Origin: Mycobacterium fragae
GTDB taxonomy: Bacteria > Actinomycetota > Actinomycetes > Mycobacteriales > Mycobacteriaceae
Assembly: GCF_002102185.1 (NCBI RefSeq)
Contig: NZ_LQOW01000031.1
Location: 124,001 to 188,000, forward strand
DNA length: 64,000 nt
Direction: 5' to 3'
Both the position numbers and the translations under genes were made by a program. Below are positions 43,269-51,269 of the stretch, piece by piece; position 1 is the first letter of the stretch, and the number at the start of each line of letters is the position of its first letter. The notes under the pieces are model-generated. The model was not told the origin of the DNA and made no database searches. It saw only the letters and a list, made by a program, of their open reading frames with translations.

Positions 43269-44183
43269 TCAGCTGACGCAGGCGCCGGTACTCACCGGGG
43301 TGGTGGAGCCGATATCAGCCAGCTGACTGGCCACCTCTTTGGCGGTCAAGGCGAAACCGGTGTCGGGGTCGGCGACGGCCCCGCCGAATACCACACCCAG
43401 CACCTGGCCACTGAGGTCGATCAGCGGGCCGCCCGCACTGCCTGGATCCACATTGGCTCTGATCGTGTACACCTCGCGGTTGACCGTCGTGGTCCGGTAA
43501 ATATCGGGTCCGCTGAGTTGGATAACTTCCCGGACCCTGGCCGGAGTCGCTACAAAGCCGCCGCCCCCGGGATAGCCCATCACCAAAGCGTCGGTGCCGG
43601 ATGTCACCGGGGCTGAGGCGAAGGCCAGCGGTCCCGGCGGCAAGTTGGCAACCGACAGGATCGCGATGTCGACGGACGGGTCGTAGGACACCACGGTGGC
43701 GTCATACGGGTTGCCGCTTGCCTCGACGCTGACGGTATTTGCACCGGCCACAACGTGCGCGGTGGTCATCACCCGGTCGGGGGAAATCACAAAGCCGCTG
43801 CCTTCCAATACCTTCTGGCAGCCGACAGCGATTGCGCGGATCTTGACCACGCTGGGTTCGGTAGCCGCCATCACAGGGTTGTTGGCCAGCGCAGGATCCG
43901 GTGCGGCGACTGAGGGCAGCGTAGCGGTGGCGCTGGGCGTCGAGATAACCGGTGATACAGCAGTGGTCGATGTTTCGGTGGTCGTGGTGCCCCGCCGGTG
44001 CCACGGATGCCAAATTAGCGCGATAGCGACAACCAGCACGACAACCGCAATAATCGCACCCGCGGCAAAAAGTCGATGGCTTGAACGGCCGGTGGCTGGT
44101 CGGGTCGGCGATTCACCGGCTGCTTGCGCCTGACCATTGTCTGGCACTGGCATGTGGAGGAGTATCCCAGCTGGCTCTGCCAC
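43269..44183 (-). CDS. MarP-like trypsin-family protein with catalytic serine replaced
   Basis: It has 304 residues from GTG 44183 (ATG 44153 gives 294). Short Pro-rich cytoplasmic start, one membrane helix (LFAAGAIIAVVVLVVAIALI), a Thr/Ser-rich linker, then an S1 chymotrypsin-like domain outside the membrane. It closely resembles the protease domain of MarP (Rv3671c): VKIRAIAVGCQKVLEGSGF and ISPDRVMTTAHVVAG. H143 and D172 are in place, but the GNSGGP/GDSGGP motif reads G-S-A-G-G-P, putting A250 at the nucleophile. C122 and C302 match the MarP disulfide. MarP has four helices; this has one. Predicted inactive or atypical. Its start overlaps the resolvase gene. Confidence 0.8.
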   Translation of the reverse strand: MAEPAGILLHMPVPDNGQAQAAGESPTRPATGRSSHRLFAAGAIIAVVVLVVAIALIWHPWHRRGTTTTETSTTAVSPVISTPSATATLPSVAAPDPALANNPVMAATEPSVVKIRAIAVGCQKVLEGSGFVISPDRVMTTAHVVAGANTVSVEASGNPYDATVVSYDPSVDIAILSVANLPPGPLAFASAPVTSGTDALVMGYPGGGGFVATPARVREVIQLSGPDIYRTTTVNREVYTIRANVDPGSAGGPLIDLSGQVLGVVFGGAVADPDTGFALTAKEVASQLADIGSTTPVSTGACVS

Positions 44184-44766
44184 CCGCCGGGTCTTGCTGC
44201 TTCAGCACCTTCAAGGTCCGAAACAGCGTGCTCCGGCTAATTCCGAACATGGTAGTCAACTCGCTCACCGGCTCACCCTGTCGGTAGAGGCGCAAAAGCC
44301 GCTTCTGCTGTGCTGCGTCGAGCTTCATTGGCTTGGTGGCCGCCAAGCCGCGAGCGATACGAGCCTCGCGAGAGGCGGCTCGGCGCTCCTTGCCGAGTTC
44401 GAGTTCCAACTCCGCGATCGACGCCATGATGCTTGTGACGGCACGACCGGTCGGAGTGTTGGTGTCCACCCCTTCCCGCAGAGACCGCACGTGGACACCA
44501 CGAGTAGTCATCTCATGCAGTGCAGTGGCGACCTCGCGGACGGATCGTCCGAGGCGGTCTACCGCGGCGATCACGAGGTGGTCGCCTTCGCGGAGCCAGC
44601 CCATGCATTCCGTCCAGCCCGGCCGGTTGCTTCCGGCACGTCCGGAGGCGGTGTCGGTGAATACCCGATCGGGTGTGATGCCCGCAGCTGCGATGGCGTC
44701 GTGCTGCTGGTCGACGGACTGCTGTCCGGTGGAGACCCGGAGGTACGCGGCGGTGCTCATGGCCAT
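44113..44766 (-). CDS. Small serine recombinase (resolvase/invertase type)
   Basis: It has 217 residues from ATG 44766 (ATG 44760 possible). Catalytic S12 in YLRVSTGQQ; other core motifs DRLGRSVREVATAL, GVHVRSLREG and TGRAVTSIMASIAELE; C-terminal Hin-type helix-turn-helix GEPVSELTTMFGISRSTLFRTLK. Such enzymes resolve cointegrates or flip DNA segments. It is unlike the large integrase and cannot replace it. It overlaps the start of the MarP-like gene, so the two may be cotranscribed. No matching inverted crossover sites are obvious nearby. Confidence 0.9.
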   Translation of the reverse strand: MAMSTAAYLRVSTGQQSVDQQHDAIAAAGITPDRVFTDTASGRAGSNRPGWTECMGWLREGDHLVIAAVDRLGRSVREVATALHEMTTRGVHVRSLREGVDTNTPTGRAVTSIMASIAELELELGKERRAASREARIARGLAATKPMKLDAAQQKRLLRLYRQGEPVSELTTMFGISRSTLFRTLKVLKQQDPAGGRASWDTPPHASARQWSGASSR

Positions 44767-44793
44767 ATGAACCACCGGGGCCCGACAAATCAT

Positions 44794-45060
44794 CCAGTAT
44801 CAGATCCAGGGGAAGTCGGACTGGCTTGTGACACTGGGAAATCGGACGCCGCGACCTGCCCCGATTCGATGCCCGGGCCGGGCCCGCCGTCGGTACCGGA
44901 TCTTTAGAAACGACACCCTCGCATGTACAGTGGTCTGGTCACCGCCATGCGGTGGAATGAATACCGGTCTTTCGTGAAGGCAACTACGAGTGCGGTTGAA
45001 ATACACCCAAAAGGGTAGTAGTGGACCTGACCAGATCGGGGTCGCAGCATAGCTTAGTCA
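44794..45060. other. Intergenic stretch between resolvase and NTase-like gene
   Basis: No gene seen. CACCGC and GCGGTG (44940-44945 and 44949-44954) form a short palindrome around CAT that could be an operator. Both flanking genes point away from it, so their promoters should lie here. Confidence 0.35.
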
Positions 45061-45127
45061 GGGTGCCCCCGGAAAGACGAACCATCTGCACAGGGCGTGT
45101 AGGTGGGTCGCTTTCCGGAGTGCACCC
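45061..45127 (+). promoter_or_regulatory. Attenuator-like hairpin upstream of the NTase-like gene
   Basis: Two nested arms pair across a 34-base loop: GGGTGC (45061-45066) with GCACCC (45122-45127), and CCGGAAAG (45069-45076) with CTTTCCGG (45111-45118). TTTTCGTTT follows directly. The ATG of the gene is 53 bases downstream. It could be a leader attenuator or a protein-binding structure; an unrelated terminator for a short leader RNA is also possible. Confidence 0.5.
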
Positions 45128-45180
45128 TTTTCGTTTCTCCGGATTGCGACCAGCAACAACCAATTTGGAGGAACAACAAG

Positions 45181-45714
45181 ATGACCAAGAGCCATGCACA
45201 GTTCACCGATGAGCACCTGGACCGGCTGGCCAAGATCGCGCTTGAGGACCAAGAGGGCTTGTTTGAGCGCGAGCGACACCTAGCTGTATACCGCCGACGA
45301 TTGCTCCTCATCGCTCTCTGCCAGGGCGCCGCGCTGCACTACGTGCAATGCAAGAAAGGCCTGCAGCACACGAAGGGGGTAAAAGATCTTGACGTCTATA
45401 GCTTCTACGCAGAGCACCCTAGAGTTCCCTGGCCATACCGACGATATGGCAAGGCGGACTTCGGGGAATCAGAGTTCGGATGCCACCCAGATGACCTTCC
45501 GTACAAAGGCAAGCCGTTCATCGGGAGACATGTCGACCTCACTGGGCGGGCCTTGCCGGTTCGGCCCGAGGGTAACCCGATCGAGGCTGTGCGCATCTGG
45601 CTTACCACCAGCAAAAATCCGACGCCACGACATCTGCGCGAACAAGCCGTCGTGGGGCTGTATCCGACGCGCTACCAGGGCACGATCATGTGGGACGTCA
45701 GCGTCGACCTCTAA
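45181..45714 (+). CDS. Hypothetical protein, nucleotidyltransferase-like
   Basis: It has 177 residues; GGAGG precedes ATG 45181. N-terminal helices (HLDRLAKIALEDQEGLFE) then a mixed region with KDLDVYSFY, which looks like the DxD pair of an NTase fold, and GRHVDLTGR, a possible third acidic site. Conserved-looking aromatic and charged blocks follow (PWPYRRYG, FGESEFGCHPDD, LREQAVVGLYPTRYQGTIMWDV). No partner toxin or antitoxin gene is adjacent. The NTase call is by eye only and could be wrong; otherwise the protein is unknown to me. Nothing is seen in the 239 bases after it. Confidence 0.55.
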   Translation: MTKSHAQFTDEHLDRLAKIALEDQEGLFERERHLAVYRRRLLLIALCQGAALHYVQCKKGLQHTKGVKDLDVYSFYAEHPRVPWPYRRYGKADFGESEFGCHPDDLPYKGKPFIGRHVDLTGRALPVRPEGNPIEAVRIWLTTSKNPTPRHLREQAVVGLYPTRYQGTIMWDVSVDL

Positions 45715-45953
45715 GTGAGGCCGGGCCCGCAAGCAAGCGACCTATCCTAGCTTGGGCTGGATTGGTTCTTCGCCTGGCCACTCGGTTGGCGAAATTGGCT
45801 AGGCCCCCGGTCAGTACATGCCGGGCCGGGCTGTTAAGGCCGTGTGGCACCGGTGGTGCCAGGTGAGTGATGTTCAATCCGGCCGCTACTATGCACTGGC
45901 TGAATACGCGACGCCCATCGATCTGGCCCGGTTCAGTCTTGCCCACAATTTTC

Positions 45954-46547
45954 CTAAGGATCGATCGCGGGAAATCGCCAAATATTGCGCCCTCTATCGG
46001 TGATGTTGGTGAACTCATTCACTCTGATGAGCAGGTCACCGTCTTCAGGCAACCGTTCCCTGTAAGCCCAACCACCTTTGTTGCTCACGCCTGGTATCGG
46101 AGGGATGCTCGGGTCGAACTCCACGACCAAGTTGTCTTCCCGCAGCTTGCGGTAAAAACTGCGGAGCCGCTGGAGCTTGTCGTCGGACATTCCCACACCA
46201 CCAGTAGCGACATACTCCCCATGGTCCCGGAGCCTTTTGAATGGAGACGTGTTGCCCATCTCCACCGGGACTTTGAAGGGGAAGTGCCGAAGCGCCAACT
46301 CTCTAGGAGTGAGCCGCCCCCCGTAGGTGTGCTTTATCCAGGACACGTACTGACGGGTGACGCCGTATTGCTTCGCGATGTCTGACTGTGACAGCCCTTT
46401 GTTCTTGAGGGCTTCGACGATGGCGGGGGTAAGCCTTTCTTTACCGTCGGCAGTTCTGCCCTCATCCTCGGTGGGCCGTGCATTCAGTACCACTGCCGCC
46501 GTTCCTTCCGTAAATCGACTGCCGATGAAATCGACCACGGTGTCCAT
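45954..46547 (-). CDS. Phage L5 (cluster A)-type immunity repressor
   Basis: It has 197 residues and matches, from memory, mycobacteriophage L5 gp71 along most of its length. Helix-turn-helix LSQSDIAKQYGVTRQYVSWIK (52-72) followed by TYGGRLTPREL; then RLRDHGEY (105-112), a block MSDDKLQRLRSFYRKLRED, VVEFDPSIPP (141-150), GGWAYRER and DLLIRVNEFTNIT near the end. L5 gp71 shuts off lytic promoters and blocks elongation at many short asymmetric stoperators, giving immunity to related phages. Here it points away from the restriction operon. The first 40 residues differ. It is likely the element's master repressor. Confidence 0.85.
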   Translation of the reverse strand: MDTVVDFIGSRFTEGTAAVVLNARPTEDEGRTADGKERLTPAIVEALKNKGLSQSDIAKQYGVTRQYVSWIKHTYGGRLTPRELALRHFPFKVPVEMGNTSPFKRLRDHGEYVATGGVGMSDDKLQRLRSFYRKLREDNLVVEFDPSIPPIPGVSNKGGWAYRERLPEDGDLLIRVNEFTNITDRGRNIWRFPAIDP

Positions 46548-46583
46548 GCGCGGTACGCCACCGCAGTAAAGGTCCGGCAGTGT

Positions 46584-47036
46584 TTAGCCATCGTGCCAGT
46601 CGGTGATGTAGCGGGTGATTATGTGATGATTACCGGGGTCTTGACGCATCTCGGCAGCTAGTCCGATTTCAGTGGCGAGGGCTTCCACCACCTCGTCGGT
46701 GGCATGATCAGCCCATTCCCAGTCGTCGCGTTGCTGCCCGCAGGCGCACCTGCGATCGCTATCGGGGTAATGCGTTTTAAAGGTTCCCACGAGGGCGCGG
46801 TAGAAGCTGTTCAGTGTTCTGCCTTTCGGTGCTGTTTCAAGATCGACGCAGGTACCTGCCGCTGCTTCATGATCGACCGAGACGTTAACACCGGGGTCCG
46901 ACAGTAGGAACGCCAGGCAAGGGCCCACGAAGCGGCATTGGAGTTCGGCGCCGTTGTCCACCGTTACGACCCGCTCGTCAGAAGCTCGGGTTAATCTCGC
47001 GCAGAATGTTGGACGAGAGGGAATAACGGCCACCAT
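46584..47036 (-). CDS. Hypothetical protein between repressor and hsdM
   Basis: Up to 150 residues from ATG 47036, which overlaps the hsdM ATG on the other strand; a GTG start at 46961 (VDNGAELQCRFVGPCLAFLL) is more plausible because it would leave 73 bases for the hsdM promoter. Cysteines at CRFVGPC, GTCVDLE and RRCACGQQ; acidic C-terminus. No domain recognised. A function tied to the restriction operon is possible but unproven. Confidence 0.5.
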   Translation of the reverse strand: MVAVIPSRPTFCARLTRASDERVVTVDNGAELQCRFVGPCLAFLLSDPGVNVSVDHEAAAGTCVDLETAPKGRTLNSFYRALVGTFKTHYPDSDRRCACGQQRDDWEWADHATDEVVEALATEIGLAAEMRQDPGNHHIITRYITDWHDG

Positions 47037-49011
47037 GGCGAAGACGAATGCCAACTTGATCTGGAAGATTGCCGACCTGCTGCGCGGGCCCTATCAGCCC
47101 AATCAGTACGGCGACGTGATCTTGCCCTTCACAATCTTGCGTCGCCTCGACTGCATCCTGGAGCCGACGAAGGACCAGGTGCTCGCGGAGTATAAGAAGC
47201 TCGCCTCGACCAAGGTCGACGCTGGGGTACTGCTGAAGGCGAAGTTCAAGCTGCCCTTTTACAACACGTCTCGCTGGAACTTCGCCTCTCTGACCGGCGA
47301 CCCCGAGGGTGTGGCCGACAATCTAATCGACTACATGGAGCACTTCTCACCCAACGTGCGCGACGTCTTCGACGGCTATGGATTGATCGACGAGATCGCC
47401 AAGCTGGCCAAATCTGATCGGCTGTACCTGATCGTCAAAGAGTTCGCCGCCGTCGATCTCCATCCCAACGTGGTTACCGGCCACGACATGGGCTACATCT
47501 TCGAAGAGCTGATCCGCAAGTTTGCCGAGTCCAACTCGACCCAGGCTGGTGACCACTTCACCCCCCGCGAAGTCATCGCTCTAATGGTTGACATCCTCTT
47601 CCACACCCAAGACGACGTCCTGACCAAACCGGGCACCGTCCGCACCATCTACGACCCTGCCGCCGGTACCGGCGGCATGCTGTCGACGGCCTACGACCAC
47701 CTCGTTGAAATGAACTCCAAAGCGCGGCCGGTGCTCTACGGGCAGGACATCAACCCCCGCTCATATGCCCTGTGCAAGTCCGACATGATCATCAAGGGCC
47801 AGGATGTTGACAACATCTACCTAGGCGACACCCTCACCGACGACGGCTTCCCCACCAAGCACTTCGACTTTCTGCTATCCAATCCGCCCTTCGGTGTGGA
47901 ATGGCGCACCCAACAGAAGAAAGTCACCGACGAACACGAGCAACGAGGCTTCGCAGGGCGATTCGGCCCTGGTCTCCCGCGGGTGTCGGACGGATCGCTC
48001 CTGTTCCTGCTGCACCTGATCTCCAAGATGCAGCCCGTCAAGAACGGGGAGGGCGGCAGTCGCCTGGCCATCGTACTCAACGGGTCCCCCTTGTTCACCG
48101 GCGCCGCGGGGTCCGGCGAGTCAAACATCCGGCAATGGATTGTCGAGAACGATCTCCTGGACGCGATCATTGCCCTACCTACCGACATGTTCTACAACAC
48201 CGGCATTGCCACCTACATCTGGATCTTGGACAACCACAAGCCGCCCACACGCAAGCGCAAGGTGCAGTTGATCAACGCCGTCGACATGTACGGCAAGACG
48301 CGCAAGTCGCTCGGATCCAAGCGGAAAGAACTGCGGCCCAAAGATACCGAGCAGATCTGTCACCTGTACGACAGCTTCCGCAACGAGCACGGCAGCGATG
48401 AGCATCCCGCCTTGTCGAAGGTTTTTTCGGGTGACGAGTTCGGGTACTCCACCATTACAGTCGAACGGCCCCTGCGACTGCGATTCGAGCTCACCAAGGA
48501 CAAGGTCGAAGGGGTCCTGGCCCGGAAAAACATCGACAAGCTCAAACCCGGCGAGCAAGCCGCCATCCACAACGCCCTTATGGGTCTAATCGGTATGGAG
48601 TGGAAGGACCGTGACAAGTTTGTCACGGACCTCAAAGAGGCACTTCAGAAGGCCGGATTAACCAAACCTCCTGCCCCGGTCGTGAAGACAATCTGGTCGA
48701 CGATCGGTGAGCACGATGACGACGCCTCCATTGTCGTCGATGCCAAAGGTAATCCCGAGCCAGATCCGGCGTTGCGGGATACCGAGAACGTGCCATTGAC
48801 GGAGGACATCGAGGAGTACTTTGCCCGCGAAGTTCTTCCTAATGTCCCCGACGCCTGGGTCGACCACGATAAAACCAAGATCGGCTACGAGATCCCATTC
48901 ACCCGTCATTTCTACCGGTACGTCCCACCCAGATCCCTCGAAGAGATCCAAAAGGATCTCCGGGTACTTGTATCTGAGATTCAGGCGATGCTAGCGGAGG
49001 TCGGCGCATGA
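47035..49011 (+). CDS. hsdM: Type I restriction-modification DNA methyltransferase subunit
   Basis: It has 658 residues, the adenine N6-methyltransferase subunit. N-terminal HsdM helical domain (IWKIADLLRGPYQPNQYG, VILPFTILRRLDC), SAM motif I IYDPAAGTGGML near 206, catalytic motif IV LLSNPPFGVEW near 282, and a long C-terminal region for contact with HsdS. ATG 47035 gives the standard MAKTNANLIWKIA start. Its stop overlaps hsdS by four bases (ATGA), so stoichiometry is probably set by coupled translation. Confidence 0.95.
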   Translation: MAKTNANLIWKIADLLRGPYQPNQYGDVILPFTILRRLDCILEPTKDQVLAEYKKLASTKVDAGVLLKAKFKLPFYNTSRWNFASLTGDPEGVADNLIDYMEHFSPNVRDVFDGYGLIDEIAKLAKSDRLYLIVKEFAAVDLHPNVVTGHDMGYIFEELIRKFAESNSTQAGDHFTPREVIALMVDILFHTQDDVLTKPGTVRTIYDPAAGTGGMLSTAYDHLVEMNSKARPVLYGQDINPRSYALCKSDMIIKGQDVDNIYLGDTLTDDGFPTKHFDFLLSNPPFGVEWRTQQKKVTDEHEQRGFAGRFGPGLPRVSDGSLLFLLHLISKMQPVKNGEGGSRLAIVLNGSPLFTGAAGSGESNIRQWIVENDLLDAIIALPTDMFYNTGIATYIWILDNHKPPTRKRKVQLINAVDMYGKTRKSLGSKRKELRPKDTEQICHLYDSFRNEHGSDEHPALSKVFSGDEFGYSTITVERPLRLRFELTKDKVEGVLARKNIDKLKPGEQAAIHNALMGLIGMEWKDRDKFVTDLKEALQKAGLTKPPAPVVKTIWSTIGEHDDDASIVVDAKGNPEPDPALRDTENVPLTEDIEEYFAREVLPNVPDAWVDHDKTKIGYEIPFTRHFYRYVPPRSLEEIQKDLRVLVSEIQAMLAEVGA

Positions 49012-50360
49012 CCCGGGCCTCTGACCGGGACCGCAAGCCCTCGGGAATCGAATGGCTTGGCGCTATCCCATCATCCTGGCGCGTGGCCGAAGTCAAGCAC
49101 ACTCATCAGGTGACCCTTGGCAAAATGCTGCGAACAGAGGCCGGAGATCCTGGTGATGTCCTTCTTCCCTACCTACGCGCAGCACATATCCCACCGACGG
49201 GCTTTACGCTCGATGACCCCAAAAAAATGTGGTTTACGAGAGACGAGGCCAGCGCGTTGACTCTCAAGAAGGGCGATGTTGTCGTGGTTGAAGGTGGGAT
49301 GGGTGGGTACGGTCGCTGCGACATTGTCCCAGAAGACTTACCTGGCTGGGGGTTTCAGAACTCGATCAACCGACTGAGGCCAAAGAACGGCAATTGCGGC
49401 ACGTACACGAAGTACCTACTACAAATCGCTCGCGAGAGGGGCTTCATCGACGTCCTCTGCAGTGTTTCGACGATGCCGCACTTGACTGCCGAGAAGCTCG
49501 GTGCGATACGCCTGCCGCTACCGAGGACGGACGAGCAATGGGCAATCGCCGGATTCCTCGACCATGAGACGGAGAAGATCGATGCGCTGATCGGTAAACA
49601 GGAACAGCTTATCGCCACCTTGCGCGAGGACCGCACCGCGACTATCAGCCACGCCGTCACCAAAGGTCTCGATCCTGATGTAGCGATGGTGGATTCTGGT
49701 GTTGAGTGGCTTGGCGAGATTCCGTGCCAGTGGACCGCACTTCGCATCAAGAATGTCATCCGATCGGTGGAGGCGGGGACGAGCGTCAACGCTGCTCCCT
49801 GGCCTGCCGAGCCTGAGGCGATCGGCGTCCTCAAGACCAGCTGCGTCTCCGCTGGGTGGTTCAACTGCGCTGAGAACAAGGCTGTTGTTGATGACGACGA
49901 AATCGGTCGCGTCACATGCCCAGTTCGAGCGGACTCACTCATCGTGAACCGCGCAAATACACCGCTCTTGGTAGGGTCTGTCGGATATGTAACAAGCGAT
50001 CTCAAAAACATTTACCTGTCCGACAAGCTATGGCAGGTGCGGTTTGGTGGCGCGCTAGCGCGGTTCATTTACTACTGGGCGCAGACGGAACGGTATCGAT
50101 CGCAGATTGCTGCCCTGTGCGTGGGCGCCAGCTCCAGCATGCAAAACCTCGCGATGGCAGACTTCCGAAATATCGCGCTTGCACTGCCGCCGCTCGACGA
50201 GCAGGCTGAAATCGTCCGTTTCCTTGCCGATCGCACCAACAAAATCGACAAGCTAATTGCCAAGTCCAACAAGGTCATCGAAGCCCTCAAAGAGTATCGC
50301 TCTGCTCTGATCACCGACGCGATAACGGGCAAGATCGATGCCCGGGAAGCTGTGGCGTAG
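49008..50360 (+). CDS. hsdS: Type I restriction-modification specificity subunit
   Basis: It has 450 residues with two target-recognition domains, each opening with the same cue: SGIEWLGAIPSSWRV (about 12) and SGVEWLGEIPCQWTA (about 232). Each is followed by a conserved helix (DEQWAIAGFLDHETEKIDAL and DEQAEIVRFLADRTNKIDKL) that sets the spacer length. So the enzyme should recognise a bipartite sequence; the bases cannot be predicted here. It is a single, complete hsdS; no spare half-genes are seen nearby. Confidence 0.94.
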   Translation: MTRASDRDRKPSGIEWLGAIPSSWRVAEVKHTHQVTLGKMLRTEAGDPGDVLLPYLRAAHIPPTGFTLDDPKKMWFTRDEASALTLKKGDVVVVEGGMGGYGRCDIVPEDLPGWGFQNSINRLRPKNGNCGTYTKYLLQIARERGFIDVLCSVSTMPHLTAEKLGAIRLPLPRTDEQWAIAGFLDHETEKIDALIGKQEQLIATLREDRTATISHAVTKGLDPDVAMVDSGVEWLGEIPCQWTALRIKNVIRSVEAGTSVNAAPWPAEPEAIGVLKTSCVSAGWFNCAENKAVVDDDEIGRVTCPVRADSLIVNRANTPLLVGSVGYVTSDLKNIYLSDKLWQVRFGGALARFIYYWAQTERYRSQIAALCVGASSSMQNLAMADFRNIALALPPLDEQAEIVRFLADRTNKIDKLIAKSNKVIEALKEYRSALITDAITGKIDAREAVA

Positions 50361-50362
50361 GT

Positions 50363-51265
50363 ATGGGTAGGGCGCAGACAATTCAGATCTATCTGCCGTC
50401 GGGTGATCCGGCCGGACTGCGGGTCGCCAGCTTGACTACGCGGACGGTTCGGGTATTTGAGGTGCCTCGTTCCCTACTGGCCGAGTTTTTGAAGCGGCCC
50501 GAGGCTGGTCAGGTTGGCGTGTACTACTTGTTCGGGTCCAACGACGACGAGATGCCCCAGTGCTACATAGGCCAATCCGGAAACGTTGGTGGTCGGCTTA
50601 AGCAACACACCGGTCAGAAGGATTTCTGGACCAGGGCCATGGTGGCGGTGTCGCTGACCAACGAGTGGACCGCTACTCACGCCGCCTATTTGGAGTGGTT
50701 ATCTGTGGCGCGGGCGACGACAGCCGGGCGCTATGTGCTGATCAACAGCAACCAGGCCTCGAATCCGTTCACACCAGAGCCACTAGAGGCCGACTGCCAG
50801 GAATTTATCGACACGGTGGCGGTCCTGTTGGCCACCCTCGGTGCACCGGTATTGGAATCGGTGAAGGCCGGATCGCCGCAGGCACTGGGGCAAACAAGTT
50901 CTGCTGCTGGAGATTCCGAGATGCTGTTCTTCCGGGAAACCGGATGTAACGCGAAAGGCTACCTGACCTCAGAGGGCCTGCTTGTGTTGGCTGGATCACG
51001 AGGACGTCCGGGTCTCATGCCCTCTGCTCCGGCCAGGATTGGCAAGCAGCGCGACATGCTTGAGGGCGACGAGGTCATCACCATGAGTGATCAGGAACTG
51101 GTGTTCCAGAAAGATCACTTGTTCAGCAGCCCGTCGGCAGCTGGGTGTGTGCTTATCGGTCGCAAGACGAACGGTCGCAATCACTGGCGCAACGCGAAAG
51201 GGTTGTCCATCAACGACTTGGAACAACTGGCACTGTCGACCGGCGCCACCGCTGTCGAAGGTTAG
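50363..51265 (+). CDS. GIY-YIG/DUF4357 protein in the type I R-M operon
   Basis: It has 300 residues; ATG 50363 is two bases past the hsdS stop. N-terminal GIY-YIG-like nuclease fold: VGVYYLFG (51-58), CYIGQSGNVGGRLKQH (66-83 region) with the arginine, and a glutamate in AAYLEWLSV as the metal ligand. The C-terminal 100 residues fit DUF4357 (GLLVLAGSRGRP ... HLFSSPSAAGCVLIG). Genes of this build recur in type I restriction operons; their part in restriction is not established to my knowledge. It is sandwiched between hsdS and hsdR. Confidence 0.8.
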   Translation: MGRAQTIQIYLPSGDPAGLRVASLTTRTVRVFEVPRSLLAEFLKRPEAGQVGVYYLFGSNDDEMPQCYIGQSGNVGGRLKQHTGQKDFWTRAMVAVSLTNEWTATHAAYLEWLSVARATTAGRYVLINSNQASNPFTPEPLEADCQEFIDTVAVLLATLGAPVLESVKAGSPQALGQTSSAAGDSEMLFFRETGCNAKGYLTSEGLLVLAGSRGRPGLMPSAPARIGKQRDMLEGDEVITMSDQELVFQKDHLFSSPSAAGCVLIGRKTNGRNHWRNAKGLSINDLEQLALSTGATAVEG

Positions 51266-51269
51266 ACGC

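Noticed and set aside
44113..50360. Phase-variable hsdS inversion by the small serine recombinase
   Set aside because: Only one hsdS, no partial hsdS copies and no inverted repeats seen within it; recombinase is 4 kb away.
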